The notes under the pieces are model-generated. The model did no database searches. It had not been told where the DNA came from and saw only the letters and a list, made by a program, of their open reading frames with translations. A program made the position numbers and the translations under genes. This document shows positions 39,164 to 48,710 of a stretch of DNA of 64,000 nt, piece after piece. How positions within the stretch are numbered: the first letter of the stretch is position 1; each line of letters starts with the position of its first letter. The stretch covers positions 62,001 through 126,000 of the forward strand of contig JAISWO010000004.1 of NCBI GenBank assembly GCA_031271045.1, written 5' to 3'. This DNA is from Tannerellaceae bacterium (GTDB lineage Bacteria; Bacteroidota; Bacteroidia; Bacteroidales; Tannerellaceae).

Positions 39164-40177
39164 TCAGTCGGAAAAGATCAGGAAGTCGGCAACAACGGGC
39201 AGGTGGTCGCTGTAGCCGGCTTCGTGGCGGAAACCGTGGTAGCTGCGCCAGGGGCGTTGGCCGACCCAAACCTTGTCGTTGATGAGCAGGAAGGACGGGG
39301 CGTAGGTGCGCGCGCTGCCGGGAACGTGGCGCATCGTGGCGTCGGAAGTCTGCATCCGGCGGTGAATGAGAATCTGGTCCAGTTGGTTCCAGAGATCCCG
39401 GTATTTATAGCTGCCGCGCGTGAAGGACGGAGTGGCGTCGGCGAAGAGGTTGAGGAGGCTGCCCTCGGCAAGCCGGCGCATCGGGGGGGCGAAGGGCTCT
39501 TCGTTGAAGTCGCCCATCACGATCTGCAACGGGCTCTGCCGCACGCGCGCCAGGGAATCGCTCAGGGCGCGAAGGACGCCGGCTGCCGCCTCGCGACGAG
39601 CTTGGCTTTTCTTCTCTCCGCCGTATCTCGAAGGGAAATGGCAGACCATCACGTCCAGCGTATCCCCGCTACCAATCCGGCCCCATACGTGCAGGATGGG
39701 GCGCGTGGGACGGGCAGAGGAGGGCAAAGGAACCGGCACGGGGCTGTGGCCGAGGTAACGAAACTTATCCCGTTGATACAGCAGGGCTACGTTGATGCCG
39801 CGCCGGTCGGGCCCCTGCGTGACGAGATAACGGTAGGCTTGTTGCCGAAGCGGAGTGCGCGTTAGCAGATGCGTCAGCGCCGTGTCGTTTTCTGCTTCGC
39901 AAAGGCCAACCAAGGCCGGCGTATCCCATTCGCCCACGGCGCTGATCACGCGCGCGAGTTGCCGCAGTTTGTGCCCATAGCGCGAAGGCGTCCATCGCCT
40001 CGGGCCGGAAGGCAGGAAGTCTTCGTCCTCCGTCTGCGCATCGTCGTAGGTATCGAAAAGATTTTCCACATTATAACTCATCACCCGGAAGGGTATCTGC
40101 CCCGGCGCCGGCAGCGGCGGCAACAGCCAGAGTGTGGTGACAAGGAGAATTGGGAAGCGAAAGTCAGTGATCCGCAT
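39164..40177 (-). CDS. Endonuclease/exonuclease/phosphatase family protein
   Basis: FRVMSYNVENLFDTYDD, VGLCEAEND, VMVCHFPSRYGG, IVMGDFNEEP, YSDHLPVVADF. Confidence 0.92.
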   Translation of the reverse strand: MRITDFRFPILLVTTLWLLPPLPAPGQIPFRVMSYNVENLFDTYDDAQTEDEDFLPSGPRRWTPSRYGHKLRQLARVISAVGEWDTPALVGLCEAENDTALTHLLTRTPLRQQAYRYLVTQGPDRRGINVALLYQRDKFRYLGHSPVPVPLPSSARPTRPILHVWGRIGSGDTLDVMVCHFPSRYGGEKKSQARREAAAGVLRALSDSLARVRQSPLQIVMGDFNEEPFAPPMRRLAEGSLLNLFADATPSFTRGSYKYRDLWNQLDQILIHRRMQTSDATMRHVPGSARTYAPSFLLINDKVWVGQRPWRSYHGFRHEAGYSDHLPVVADFLIFSD

Positions 40178-41666
40178 CGTCCGTTGCGGGTTCCGGCACG
40201 TATTCATAGGCGCCGATGTCAGGGCCGTCTTCGCTTGCCGTGCGGTCGACGCCTAAGCGGTCGAGCGGATATTGGAGGGCGATTCCGGGGTCGGCATTTC
40301 CGATGACGGCCCGGGCCGTATCGGGTCTGAAATCGAAGAAGAAATTATTTTCGGTATTTCCCAGGGATTTGTAGGTCATCGTATTTTTCCTGTGAATGAA
40401 CTGCGTGTTGACCAGGTTGGCGTCTTCTGTTTGCATCGTCTTCAGGGCGCAATGATTGAAGCGGAAATCAAGCGCTCCTTCGCCGGATGAATCAATCGAG
40501 AGTTCTCCCCGGAGCGGTTCGTTCCCTTCGGCGAAGCTGCCGTCGATAAGACAGTTGTCGAAAGCAACGTGCAACGAAGCCTCTCGCTTGGCAGTCTGCG
40601 CGTGGTCCGTCGTTTCGATGTAATTCTTTACGCCAAGCGCCGGCAGGCCCTGGCGTCCGGGGCGGATGAGGTAATAATTGGCCACGGTGCAGTGAACGAA
40701 GCGATAGTCGCCTCCGGAGAGCGAGACGACGTGCCCCGTGGCATTGCTAAATTCCGTATTGACGGCCTCGATCCGGCAGTTCGTTGCCGTCAACGCCGAC
40801 TGTTCCATATTTGTGATCTGCGAATTGGCGATCGTCAGTTTCATTTCCCCGGTGGATGACTCCTCGAAGCGCAGTCCGCTGTTTCCATTCCTGACAACGA
40901 CATGCTCCATCACATTCCCCCGGCTTCCGGCTTCGAAATAAAGGCCGTCCCACTGATTGGCGACACGGTCGTAAGGGATATCTACCGGCAGTTTATCCAG
41001 CCGGTCGCCGCGGAAGGTAATGGGTTCGTCCAACGTCCCGGCAGCTTTGAGCGTCCCTTTGATCACCCACCTGGCCTTATCGTGCATATAGAACGTCGCT
41101 CCCTTGGCGATCGTAAGCGTCACGCCGCTATCCACCACCAAGCTGTCGTAGATCAGATACGGTCGTTCGCCCGTCCAGAGCGTATCCCTTCCGACGGAGC
41201 ATCCGCCTTTGTAAAGACGCACATCCTGTCCGTAAGCCATCAGCAAGAGCGTCTGCCTCGCCCCGTTGACCGTAAAAGCCAGGCGATCTTCCACCACCAA
41301 CGGCCGGTCCTCTCCGGTAGGATCGACGGTCACTTCCACAAACACATACAAGCTATCCTTTCCCGGCAGATATATACCGGAAAACGACTTGCCGCTCCGT
41401 CCGTCCACATTGATACGAAAGATTGATTCCTCCCCGCCTTCCAGCCGGATATCCGTAATATTCAGCGCCTCCTTGTTCGTATTATACACCATAAACTGCC
41501 TGGTAGCGGATCCGATCGTCGTAAAGACCGTATCAAACGAAAGCGTATCGACCGAGAAGCTCAACCGGTGCGCCACATTGGTCGAATACGGCTCATCCTC
41601 CCATTCGCCACAAGCCACCATCATAATTCCCAAAAGCAAACAATGAAATACCTTCATCCGCCACAT
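40164..41666 (-). CDS. Lipoprotein with right-handed beta-helix, IGAYEY C-terminus
   Basis: LLLGIMMVACGEW lipobox; beta-helix style repeats; C-terminal DIGAYEYVPEP. Confidence 0.8.
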   Translation of the reverse strand: MWRMKVFHCLLLGIMMVACGEWEDEPYSTNVAHRLSFSVDTLSFDTVFTTIGSATRQFMVYNTNKEALNITDIRLEGGEESIFRINVDGRSGKSFSGIYLPGKDSLYVFVEVTVDPTGEDRPLVVEDRLAFTVNGARQTLLLMAYGQDVRLYKGGCSVGRDTLWTGERPYLIYDSLVVDSGVTLTIAKGATFYMHDKARWVIKGTLKAAGTLDEPITFRGDRLDKLPVDIPYDRVANQWDGLYFEAGSRGNVMEHVVVRNGNSGLRFEESSTGEMKLTIANSQITNMEQSALTATNCRIEAVNTEFSNATGHVVSLSGGDYRFVHCTVANYYLIRPGRQGLPALGVKNYIETTDHAQTAKREASLHVAFDNCLIDGSFAEGNEPLRGELSIDSSGEGALDFRFNHCALKTMQTEDANLVNTQFIHRKNTMTYKSLGNTENNFFFDFRPDTARAVIGNADPGIALQYPLDRLGVDRTASEDGPDIGAYEYVPEPATDDADH

Positions 41667-41715
41667 ATATTATATATAAAATGTCTGCCTGTAAAACGAC
41701 ATACACCGCTATTTA

Positions 41716-42741
41716 TTGCCCCCGCACGGAAAGGCAAGAATCCATAGCCCCGGCATAGGGATTCTCAACCAAGGCGTAGTCTTATATATTAGCGAGGATG
41801 AAAACATCCTGTTTTACGAAGTAAAGGAGATGATAGACGACGATTCAAAAGGGCTTGAATGTAGCAAACATATACAATTCAAGCCTGTAAACACAGACCC
41901 CGAGGCGGTATATGCGCGTGTGCAATATCGCATCCGGGAAGCAGAGTGGCGAAATGCAAAAGACGGCGTTTCGCGGTGGTGGCAGTATGTTTCTATTGCT
42001 GTTTCCATTTCTTTTCTGGCACTCTTGTCTTATCAGTTTTTATACCACCCGGAGGCGGCGGATACGGTGAAAGCCTCGCCTCCTCCACCGGTTATTTATC
42101 TGGAAACGGTAGCTCTGCCCGGGGCGAAGACCTGCATCACCCTGCCCGATAGCAGCATTGTCTGGCTCAATAGCATGGCCAGCCTGCGCTATCCCCAGCA
42201 ATTCACAGGAACCAGCCGTCTGGTGGAACTCAAAGGCGAAGCCCTTTTCGACATACGGAAAGACACGGTAAGTCCCTTCGTCGTATCCACCGACGGAATG
42301 CACATCGAAGTGACGGGAACGGTTTTTAATGTCTATTCCGGTTTAACGCCCGGACTTTGCACGGAAGTGACCCTTATAAAAGGATCCGTCAGCTTGTATA
42401 AGGACGGGAACGACGCACCGCCGACCGTATTGATGCCCAATCAGCAAGCCCTGTTTGATAAGGAAAGCGGCAACATACGCGTAGCCCGGGTAAACGCCTC
42501 GGCTTATTCCTCGTGGGTAACGCGGAAATTTATCTTCGACCGTACCTCGATGGAAGACATTGCCCGCGAGCTGGGAAGAGCCTTCAACGTAAAAATACAT
42601 ATACACAACGACTCGATCCGGAACATGCAAATCAATGCCCATTTCACACACGGGGAAACATTAGACAAAATATTATCCATTCTCCAGATCCCAGCCAACT
42701 ATGCGTACAGGAAGGAGGGTGGAGACATACATCTCAAGTGA
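41716..42741 (+). CDS. FecR-family anti-sigma factor (unusual, short N-terminus)
   Basis: One TM segment, FecR body (LPDSSIVWLNSMASLRYPQQF...GEALFDI, VTGTVFNVYS). Confidence 0.88.
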   Translation: MPPHGKARIHSPGIGILNQGVVLYISEDENILFYEVKEMIDDDSKGLECSKHIQFKPVNTDPEAVYARVQYRIREAEWRNAKDGVSRWWQYVSIAVSISFLALLSYQFLYHPEAADTVKASPPPPVIYLETVALPGAKTCITLPDSSIVWLNSMASLRYPQQFTGTSRLVELKGEALFDIRKDTVSPFVVSTDGMHIEVTGTVFNVYSGLTPGLCTEVTLIKGSVSLYKDGNDAPPTVLMPNQQALFDKESGNIRVARVNASAYSSWVTRKFIFDRTSMEDIARELGRAFNVKIHIHNDSIRNMQINAHFTHGETLDKILSILQIPANYAYRKEGGDIHLK

Positions 42742-42909
42742 AACATAAACCCTTAAAATCAAAGAACCATGGACGACACGTAGTTTAACCCTTAAAGAAA
42801 GATTTGAAAAAGCCTCTATCTGCTTTTCGCTTTTTCCAATCTGTATTGTTTTTAACGAGAAGTAGCATCACTACTGATTTACAAACCATTTTAAAAGACA
42901 ACTAATTGT

Positions 42910-45900
42910 ATGGAAAATCACCAGATTAATGTACTTCTACGGAAGTATGTATTATTTTTTGTCCCTTCTCTCAGCCACAGGAGATGGGATTTCATGAAGT
43001 TCGTATTCTTGTTTATCTGTGCAGGCGTTTGTAGCTTGGCTGCCGAGACGACCGTTCCCCAAGTCATGAGCAACGTAAGCCTGAAGATAAAGAACGGTAC
43101 GGTACTTGAAGCCCTCAAAGCGATAGAAAACCAATCGGATTACACCTTTGTATACAACACAAACGACGTGAATCTGATGAAAACGGTTACTATCAACGCT
43201 GACAACAAAGATTTGCAAGACGTATTAGACAGCCTGTTCGGAACAAACGAATTTGGCTACCGGATCATGGACAACCGCCACATTGCCCTGTACAGGAAAG
43301 CCGCCGTCCAGCAGCAGTCCAACGTATCCATCCGGGGTACCATCACCGATGACACGGGACAGTCCGTCATCGGCGCAAACGTGCAAATCGTAGGAACAGG
43401 TACCGGAACGATCACCGACATTGACGGAAAGTACGAATTGTCGGTACCCTCCGGAGCCGTATTGCGAATAAGCTACGTAGGCTTTCTTACGCAGGAAGTG
43501 AAAGTAGCGGCGGGCAGGACTACGTACGACATTGTTCTGCATGAAGACGCCGAAGCGCTGGAAGAAGTAGTCGTCATAGGGTATGGCGTGGTAAAGAAAA
43601 GCGACGTGACCGGTTCTATAACCTCGGTCAATACCGACGAAATACTCAAACGTACGCCCATCTCGCTTGTCACCGGTCTGCAAGGAGCCGCGGCAGGGGT
43701 ATTGGTTACACGTGACGGCGGCCCGGACGGCGGTTCGAAGATCCGTATCCGCGGGATTGCCAGTGTGGACAACCGTACCGACCCCTTATTCGTGGTCGAC
43801 GGCATACGCGTAGGAGATAATGTCGATTACCTCAACCCGGCCGACGTGCTGAACATCGAAATCCTGAAGGATGCTTCCGCCACGGCCATCTACGGTTCGC
43901 AAGGCGCTAATGGGGTCGTCATGATCACCACCCGCAAGGGGGAAGCCGGACGCGCCCGCGTCAGTTTCTCGGCCAACACCTCCGTATTGTCGCCCAGCGA
44001 ACGAATTGACGTGCTCGATGCCGCAGGCTTCGTGAATGCCGCCCGCGTAGCCGCCGCCAACAGTGGAGCGACGCTCAACACGGCCTGGAACCGGTACGAT
44101 ACCGAGCTGAACTACATCGACTGGCAGGACGAAATGTCGCGCACAGCCTTACAGCAAACCTATAATATAAATGTATCGGGAGGTAGCGATGCCACCCGCG
44201 CCGTTATGTCGATAGGTTATTCCAACAACCAGGGCGTTGTGATCTACAACGATTTCGAACGTCTGACGGCACGCCTGGCCGTTGACCACACCGTAAAGAA
44301 ATCCATCCGCACCGGCGCAAGCATCGCTTATACCTACTCCCGCCGCATCGGAACAGGGTCCGGAATGTTGACCTATGCCGGCATTCCGCCTACAATGGAC
44401 GATGTAGACGCGCAGGGTAACCTGATCCATATCCCCGTGCAATACGACAACGGAACCTGGGGGCATTTCTTCCATACCGGGAACGACGTGAACAAATCGC
44501 AGGACAACCCCGTTGCCGCCGCAACGGAAAGATATGAATCCGGCAACTATAGCTACGGTCATAACGTGATTGCCAATGCTTACGCCGACATTGATCTGTG
44601 GAAAGGATTGACCTTCCGCTCCAATGCCGCTTACAGCTACTACGGTAGCGCTGGCAGCTCTTACTCGCCCCTGAACAACCGCCCGCAGCTCAATCAGAAT
44701 GACGATTACGACCGTTTTTCTCTGAGTTTTTCGCAAAACATCGGCCTTTCGCTGGAATCGTACCTGACCTATAACCTGACGCTGGCCGATATTCACAGCA
44801 TCCAGGCTATGGCCGGACATTCTATTTCGAGAAACTTCGGTTCCAATTCGTACATCGAAGCGCGCTATATGCCCGTGCCTACCATCCGGCAGATTGCAAT
44901 GACACAGCAGCCCACCTCCATTACAGGTAGCGGAGGTTTGAATGATGAAACACACATGGAATCATTCTTCGGACGCTTGAATTACACCTTGCTCGGCAAG
45001 TATTTGCTGACGGCCAGTATCCGGCGCGACGGTTCATCCAATTTCGGTAAAGGCAACCGCTACGGGGTTTTCCCCTCGGCATCCCTCGCCTACCGTTTGT
45101 CGGAAGAAGATTTCATCAAGGATCTGAATATTTTCAGCAACCTGAAGCTCCGTCTGGGATGGGGACAGGTAGGTAATGCCGGATTCTCGGGCGACCGGGC
45201 GATTAACCAGCTCTCGTCCTCCCGCATTGCCTACTATTACTATACCGGCACAGGAAGTAACGGCTTCACGGATGCACCCGGCTTGGCACAGACACGTGAA
45301 ATCGACACCAACCTGAAATGGGAAACCAATGAAACAACCAATGTCGCGTTGGATTTCGGTTTTATGAACAATCAACTGTCCTTCACGGCTGAATATTTTA
45401 TCCGCGATTCAAAGGATTTGTTGCTGAGCCGTTCGCTTCGTCCTTCATCCGGCTATAATGATATTTATACCAATTCAGGACACATCCGGAACTCCGGCTT
45501 CGAACTCACCGCTACGTACCAGAAGCCCGTAGGCGATTGGTTCTTCAATGCCCGCCTGAGCGCTTCCACGATCAAGAATGAAGTAATCGACGTAGGAGAA
45601 CCGATTTATAATACGACCGGCAACGGAGACTGGTGGACGAACTGCTCCGTAACGCAAAATGGCGATCCGCTGGCTGCATTCTACGGACTGCGCGTAGACG
45701 GCATCTTCCAGACGCAAGCGGAAATAGACGCCCTGAATGCCGCCGCCGCTGCGAAAGGCGTGAACGGAGGATACTATCAGGCGCAATACACGGCGCCGGG
45801 CGATTACAAATTCAAGGATCTGGATGGCAATGGGTTCATCAGCACCGAGGACCGCGAGTATCTGGGGCATGGATTCCCGACACTCAACTACGGATTGAAC

Positions 45901-46407
45901 CTTTCGGTCAGCTATAAGAACTGGGATGCATCCCTGTATCTCTATGGCGTAGCCGGGCAAAAGATTCTCTCGTACGCCTACAAGAACCTCACCACCATGC
46001 GCGCCGGGACGGAAGGCTACACCAACATCCTGAGCGACTATGCCGAAAATGCATGGACGCCCGAAAACAAGAGTACGGAGTATATCCGCCTGACCCGTAG
46101 CGACGACAACCACAATACACAGGTGTCCGACGCTTACCTCAAGGACGGCGACTTCCTGAAGATACGCAACCTGCAAGTCGGTTATACCCTGCCCAAGAAC
46201 TTGCTCCGCACGGTATTGATCGACAATGCACGCATATTTGTCAGCGCGGAAGATCTGTTTACCTTCAGCAATTATGTAGCAAACCTGGATCCGGAATTGC
46301 CTATCGGCAACAACTCGCTATACAATAGCGTACTGAACACGGGGGTTGACCGCGGTCACTATCCTCTGCCGAGAACCTTCACGATAGGTTTGACTGTTGG
46401 TTTCTAA
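42910..46407 (+). CDS. SusC/RagA-type TonB-linked outer membrane protein with STN domain
   Basis: N-terminal STN segment, carboxypeptidase-like plug region, EEVVVIGYGVVKKSDVTGSI, DASATAIYGSQGANGVVMITTRKG. Confidence 0.97.
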   Translation: MENHQINVLLRKYVLFFVPSLSHRRWDFMKFVFLFICAGVCSLAAETTVPQVMSNVSLKIKNGTVLEALKAIENQSDYTFVYNTNDVNLMKTVTINADNKDLQDVLDSLFGTNEFGYRIMDNRHIALYRKAAVQQQSNVSIRGTITDDTGQSVIGANVQIVGTGTGTITDIDGKYELSVPSGAVLRISYVGFLTQEVKVAAGRTTYDIVLHEDAEALEEVVVIGYGVVKKSDVTGSITSVNTDEILKRTPISLVTGLQGAAAGVLVTRDGGPDGGSKIRIRGIASVDNRTDPLFVVDGIRVGDNVDYLNPADVLNIEILKDASATAIYGSQGANGVVMITTRKGEAGRARVSFSANTSVLSPSERIDVLDAAGFVNAARVAAANSGATLNTAWNRYDTELNYIDWQDEMSRTALQQTYNINVSGGSDATRAVMSIGYSNNQGVVIYNDFERLTARLAVDHTVKKSIRTGASIAYTYSRRIGTGSGMLTYAGIPPTMDDVDAQGNLIHIPVQYDNGTWGHFFHTGNDVNKSQDNPVAAATERYESGNYSYGHNVIANAYADIDLWKGLTFRSNAAYSYYGSAGSSYSPLNNRPQLNQNDDYDRFSLSFSQNIGLSLESYLTYNLTLADIHSIQAMAGHSISRNFGSNSYIEARYMPVPTIRQIAMTQQPTSITGSGGLNDETHMESFFGRLNYTLLGKYLLTASIRRDGSSNFGKGNRYGVFPSASLAYRLSEEDFIKDLNIFSNLKLRLGWGQVGNAGFSGDRAINQLSSSRIAYYYYTGTGSNGFTDAPGLAQTREIDTNLKWETNETTNVALDFGFMNNQLSFTAEYFIRDSKDLLLSRSLRPSSGYNDIYTNSGHIRNSGFELTATYQKPVGDWFFNARLSASTIKNEVIDVGEPIYNTTGNGDWWTNCSVTQNGDPLAAFYGLRVDGIFQTQAEIDALNAAAAAKGVNGGYYQAQYTAPGDYKFKDLDGNGFISTEDREYLGHGFPTLNYGLNLSVSYKNWDASLYLYGVAGQKILSYAYKNLTTMRAGTEGYTNILSDYAENAWTPENKSTEYIRLTRSDDNHNTQVSDAYLKDGDFLKIRNLQVGYTLPKNLLRTVLIDNARIFVSAEDLFTFSNYVANLDPELPIGNNSLYNSVLNTGVDRGHYPLPRTFTIGLTVGF

Positions 46408-46449
46408 CGTTTGATTCATAGTTCATAAATAAATTAAAAAATGACAGAT

Positions 46450-48354
46450 ATGAAAAAGATATATATGTATGTGATCGGAGCGTTTCTCTTTGCAGCAGGA
46501 ATGACTTCGTGCGGTGAAGACTTCCTGGAAGTGGATCATTACGGTATCGTTGAGCCGGAAGTATTGCTTACCTCCCAGGAGTACGTGGAACAGGGATTGA
46601 ATGGAGTCTACGACCTTATGTATCCCGAACGGGGTTCAGGCGCCAGCGATATTTCATCGGGATGGCTACTCAAACCTCACATGGCTATGGCCAATTATCC
46701 GGCGCTCGACGTGCAGCCCGACGGTTGGGACGTAGCTTTCTCGCGACAGGCATGGACAACGGATCAAGCCGAATTTCTGGGTGGATGGACGCGTGCCTAT
46801 AACGCGATCGACCGCGCCAATCGTTTCCTCGACAATTTGAACAGCGCTAACCCGAATGTGTTTGAAGAAGGACAAAAGACCCTGTCGCTCATCGAAGCCC
46901 AGGCGCGCGCCATCCGCGGCTACTTCTACACCTTCTTAGTGCAGAACTTCGGCGGCGTGCCCTTATTGCAGACCGGCGAGACATACAGCACGCATCCGGG
47001 CAAAGAACGGGGCACAACCGAAGAAGCCTGGAATATGATTATAGCCGACCTGGAGTTTGCCCGCGATCAGTTAGACTGGCAACCGTGGAAAAACCAGAAA
47101 GGACGCGTGACCAAAGGCATGGCAAAGGCATACCTGGCGCAAGCCTATATGTACAACCATCGTTTTGCCGACGCCAAGAAGGAGTTGAAAGACATCATCG
47201 ACAGCAACGTCTATTCGCTCAACCCCTGCTTCGGTCAGATTCATTTGCCGGGCTATCACTGGCAGCCTGAAAGCGTCTGGGAAATCGCCTTCCCCGAATG
47301 GGAAACCATGGGCTGGGGAACGGAAGGAAAATACGACGCCATCTGGTGGCCCATCCAATTGAAGGGAAACAAAGAATACGGCGGATGGGGGCCGCATTAT
47401 GTGTCGTATGAATTTTGCTGGTCGTTCGAACCGGGCGACAAGCGCCTGCAATACGAAGTGGCCCGCTACGGCGAGAAAAATCCCTTTGTCGTCAAGCAAA
47501 CCGAAGGCGATGCAAGCATATACAACCGGTTTGGCCCGGAATTTGGCACCGTAGGATTGCAACCCGGCTGGCGTTCGGCTTTTATCACCAGCGACGTAAT
47601 GCCCAACAATTCGGACATGAAGTGGTGGCGCGGACATATCTCTTATAAAGGAAGAGAATACGATCCCGTATCGGCCACCCAGTTCCGTCTGGCCGGCGTC
47701 TACCTGAACTATGCCGAATGTTGCTTCGAAACCGAAGGCGAAAACTCCGCCGAAGGATGGAACTACATCCAGAAGATACGCGACCGCGCCTGGGGAGCCC
47801 TGGAAGTCGGCTTGTCGCAAGACGTAACGCCCGGTCTCTTCGGGAAGGAATTTCCCATCGAATTGAATCAGGATCCTTCCGTCAAAGCGCCCGATGCAAG
47901 AACATTCTATGCCACCTACAAACGGACGCCCGGCAAGCTCGGCGGAAGTGTGAAAAAATTAGTAGGCGGCGACCAGTTAAGTCCTGTATACGAAGATACG
48001 GAAGTCTACACCTCCTACCAGTATAAACCCTACACTTCGCCGGCATGGAAAGTGGCGCTGACGATCGAACGCAGGCACGAACTCTTTATTGAGTTCTCCC
48101 TCTGGTACGACATCTGCCGCATGGGCATGGCGCAGGAATATCTCGACGCCGAATATCCGCAAAATTCGGAAGTTTTGATCCGACAAGATATTCCAGGCTA
48201 TACGGACAAGGGCTATAGCGATGTCTATATTCCGAACCCGCATACCATACGCAGTTATGCGCATAACCCTTCCAGGGAAATCTTCCCGATTCCCCAGGGA
48301 GAACTTGACAAGAACCCGGCTCTGGGTGCAGGTGATCAGAATCCAGGCTATTGA
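46450..48354 (+). CDS. SusD/RagB-type nutrient-binding lipoprotein
   Basis: FAAGMTSCGEDF lipobox; SusD body; directly after SusC. Confidence 0.95.
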   Translation: MKKIYMYVIGAFLFAAGMTSCGEDFLEVDHYGIVEPEVLLTSQEYVEQGLNGVYDLMYPERGSGASDISSGWLLKPHMAMANYPALDVQPDGWDVAFSRQAWTTDQAEFLGGWTRAYNAIDRANRFLDNLNSANPNVFEEGQKTLSLIEAQARAIRGYFYTFLVQNFGGVPLLQTGETYSTHPGKERGTTEEAWNMIIADLEFARDQLDWQPWKNQKGRVTKGMAKAYLAQAYMYNHRFADAKKELKDIIDSNVYSLNPCFGQIHLPGYHWQPESVWEIAFPEWETMGWGTEGKYDAIWWPIQLKGNKEYGGWGPHYVSYEFCWSFEPGDKRLQYEVARYGEKNPFVVKQTEGDASIYNRFGPEFGTVGLQPGWRSAFITSDVMPNNSDMKWWRGHISYKGREYDPVSATQFRLAGVYLNYAECCFETEGENSAEGWNYIQKIRDRAWGALEVGLSQDVTPGLFGKEFPIELNQDPSVKAPDARTFYATYKRTPGKLGGSVKKLVGGDQLSPVYEDTEVYTSYQYKPYTSPAWKVALTIERRHELFIEFSLWYDICRMGMAQEYLDAEYPQNSEVLIRQDIPGYTDKGYSDVYIPNPHTIRSYAHNPSREIFPIPQGELDKNPALGAGDQNPGY

Positions 48355-48431
48355 ACCCAAAATGAAAAATCACACACCTCAAGTCCCCGGCATCAAGCAT
48401 CCTTCCGGCAAGGATATATAAAACCAACAAG

Positions 48432-48550
48432 ACCTCTTGCAGGATGTTATGCAAGACGCCGGGGACTTACTAAACCTCTTGCATAAGTTATGCAAGGCTG
48501 CCGACAATTGAGGGGAGACTTGCATAAATTATGCCGGAGACCCGCAAAAG
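48432..48550. repeat. Array C: 3 degenerate 42-bp repeats with palindromic core TTGCATAAGTTATGCAA
   Basis: Unit starts 48432, 48474, 48516 read directly. Confidence 0.8.
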
Positions 48551-48617
48551 AGCCTCGCCGGGGTATTCATGAATTATTTAGGGGGGATGTTTGATTTTTT
48601 TCATCCATAAATATGAG

Positions 48618-48665
48618 TGAGGTTATCTAAAAACATATATTTGTATTGTTTTTTAGATAACCTCA
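48618..48665. promoter_or_regulatory. 16-bp perfect inverted repeat centred on a TATATTTG promoter box
   Basis: TGAGGTTATCTAAAAA / TTTTTAGATAACCTCA with the -7-like box at 48636-48643 in the 16-nt spacer. Confidence 0.75.
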
Positions 48666-48710
48666 ATCCATTAATTAAATGTGTCTATCATAAACAACAA
48701 ATATTATATT

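Noticed and set aside
48618-48665. Invertible phase-variable promoter
   Set aside because: The spacer between inverted repeats is only 16 nt and no invertase gene is nearby; more consistent with an operator or hairpin.
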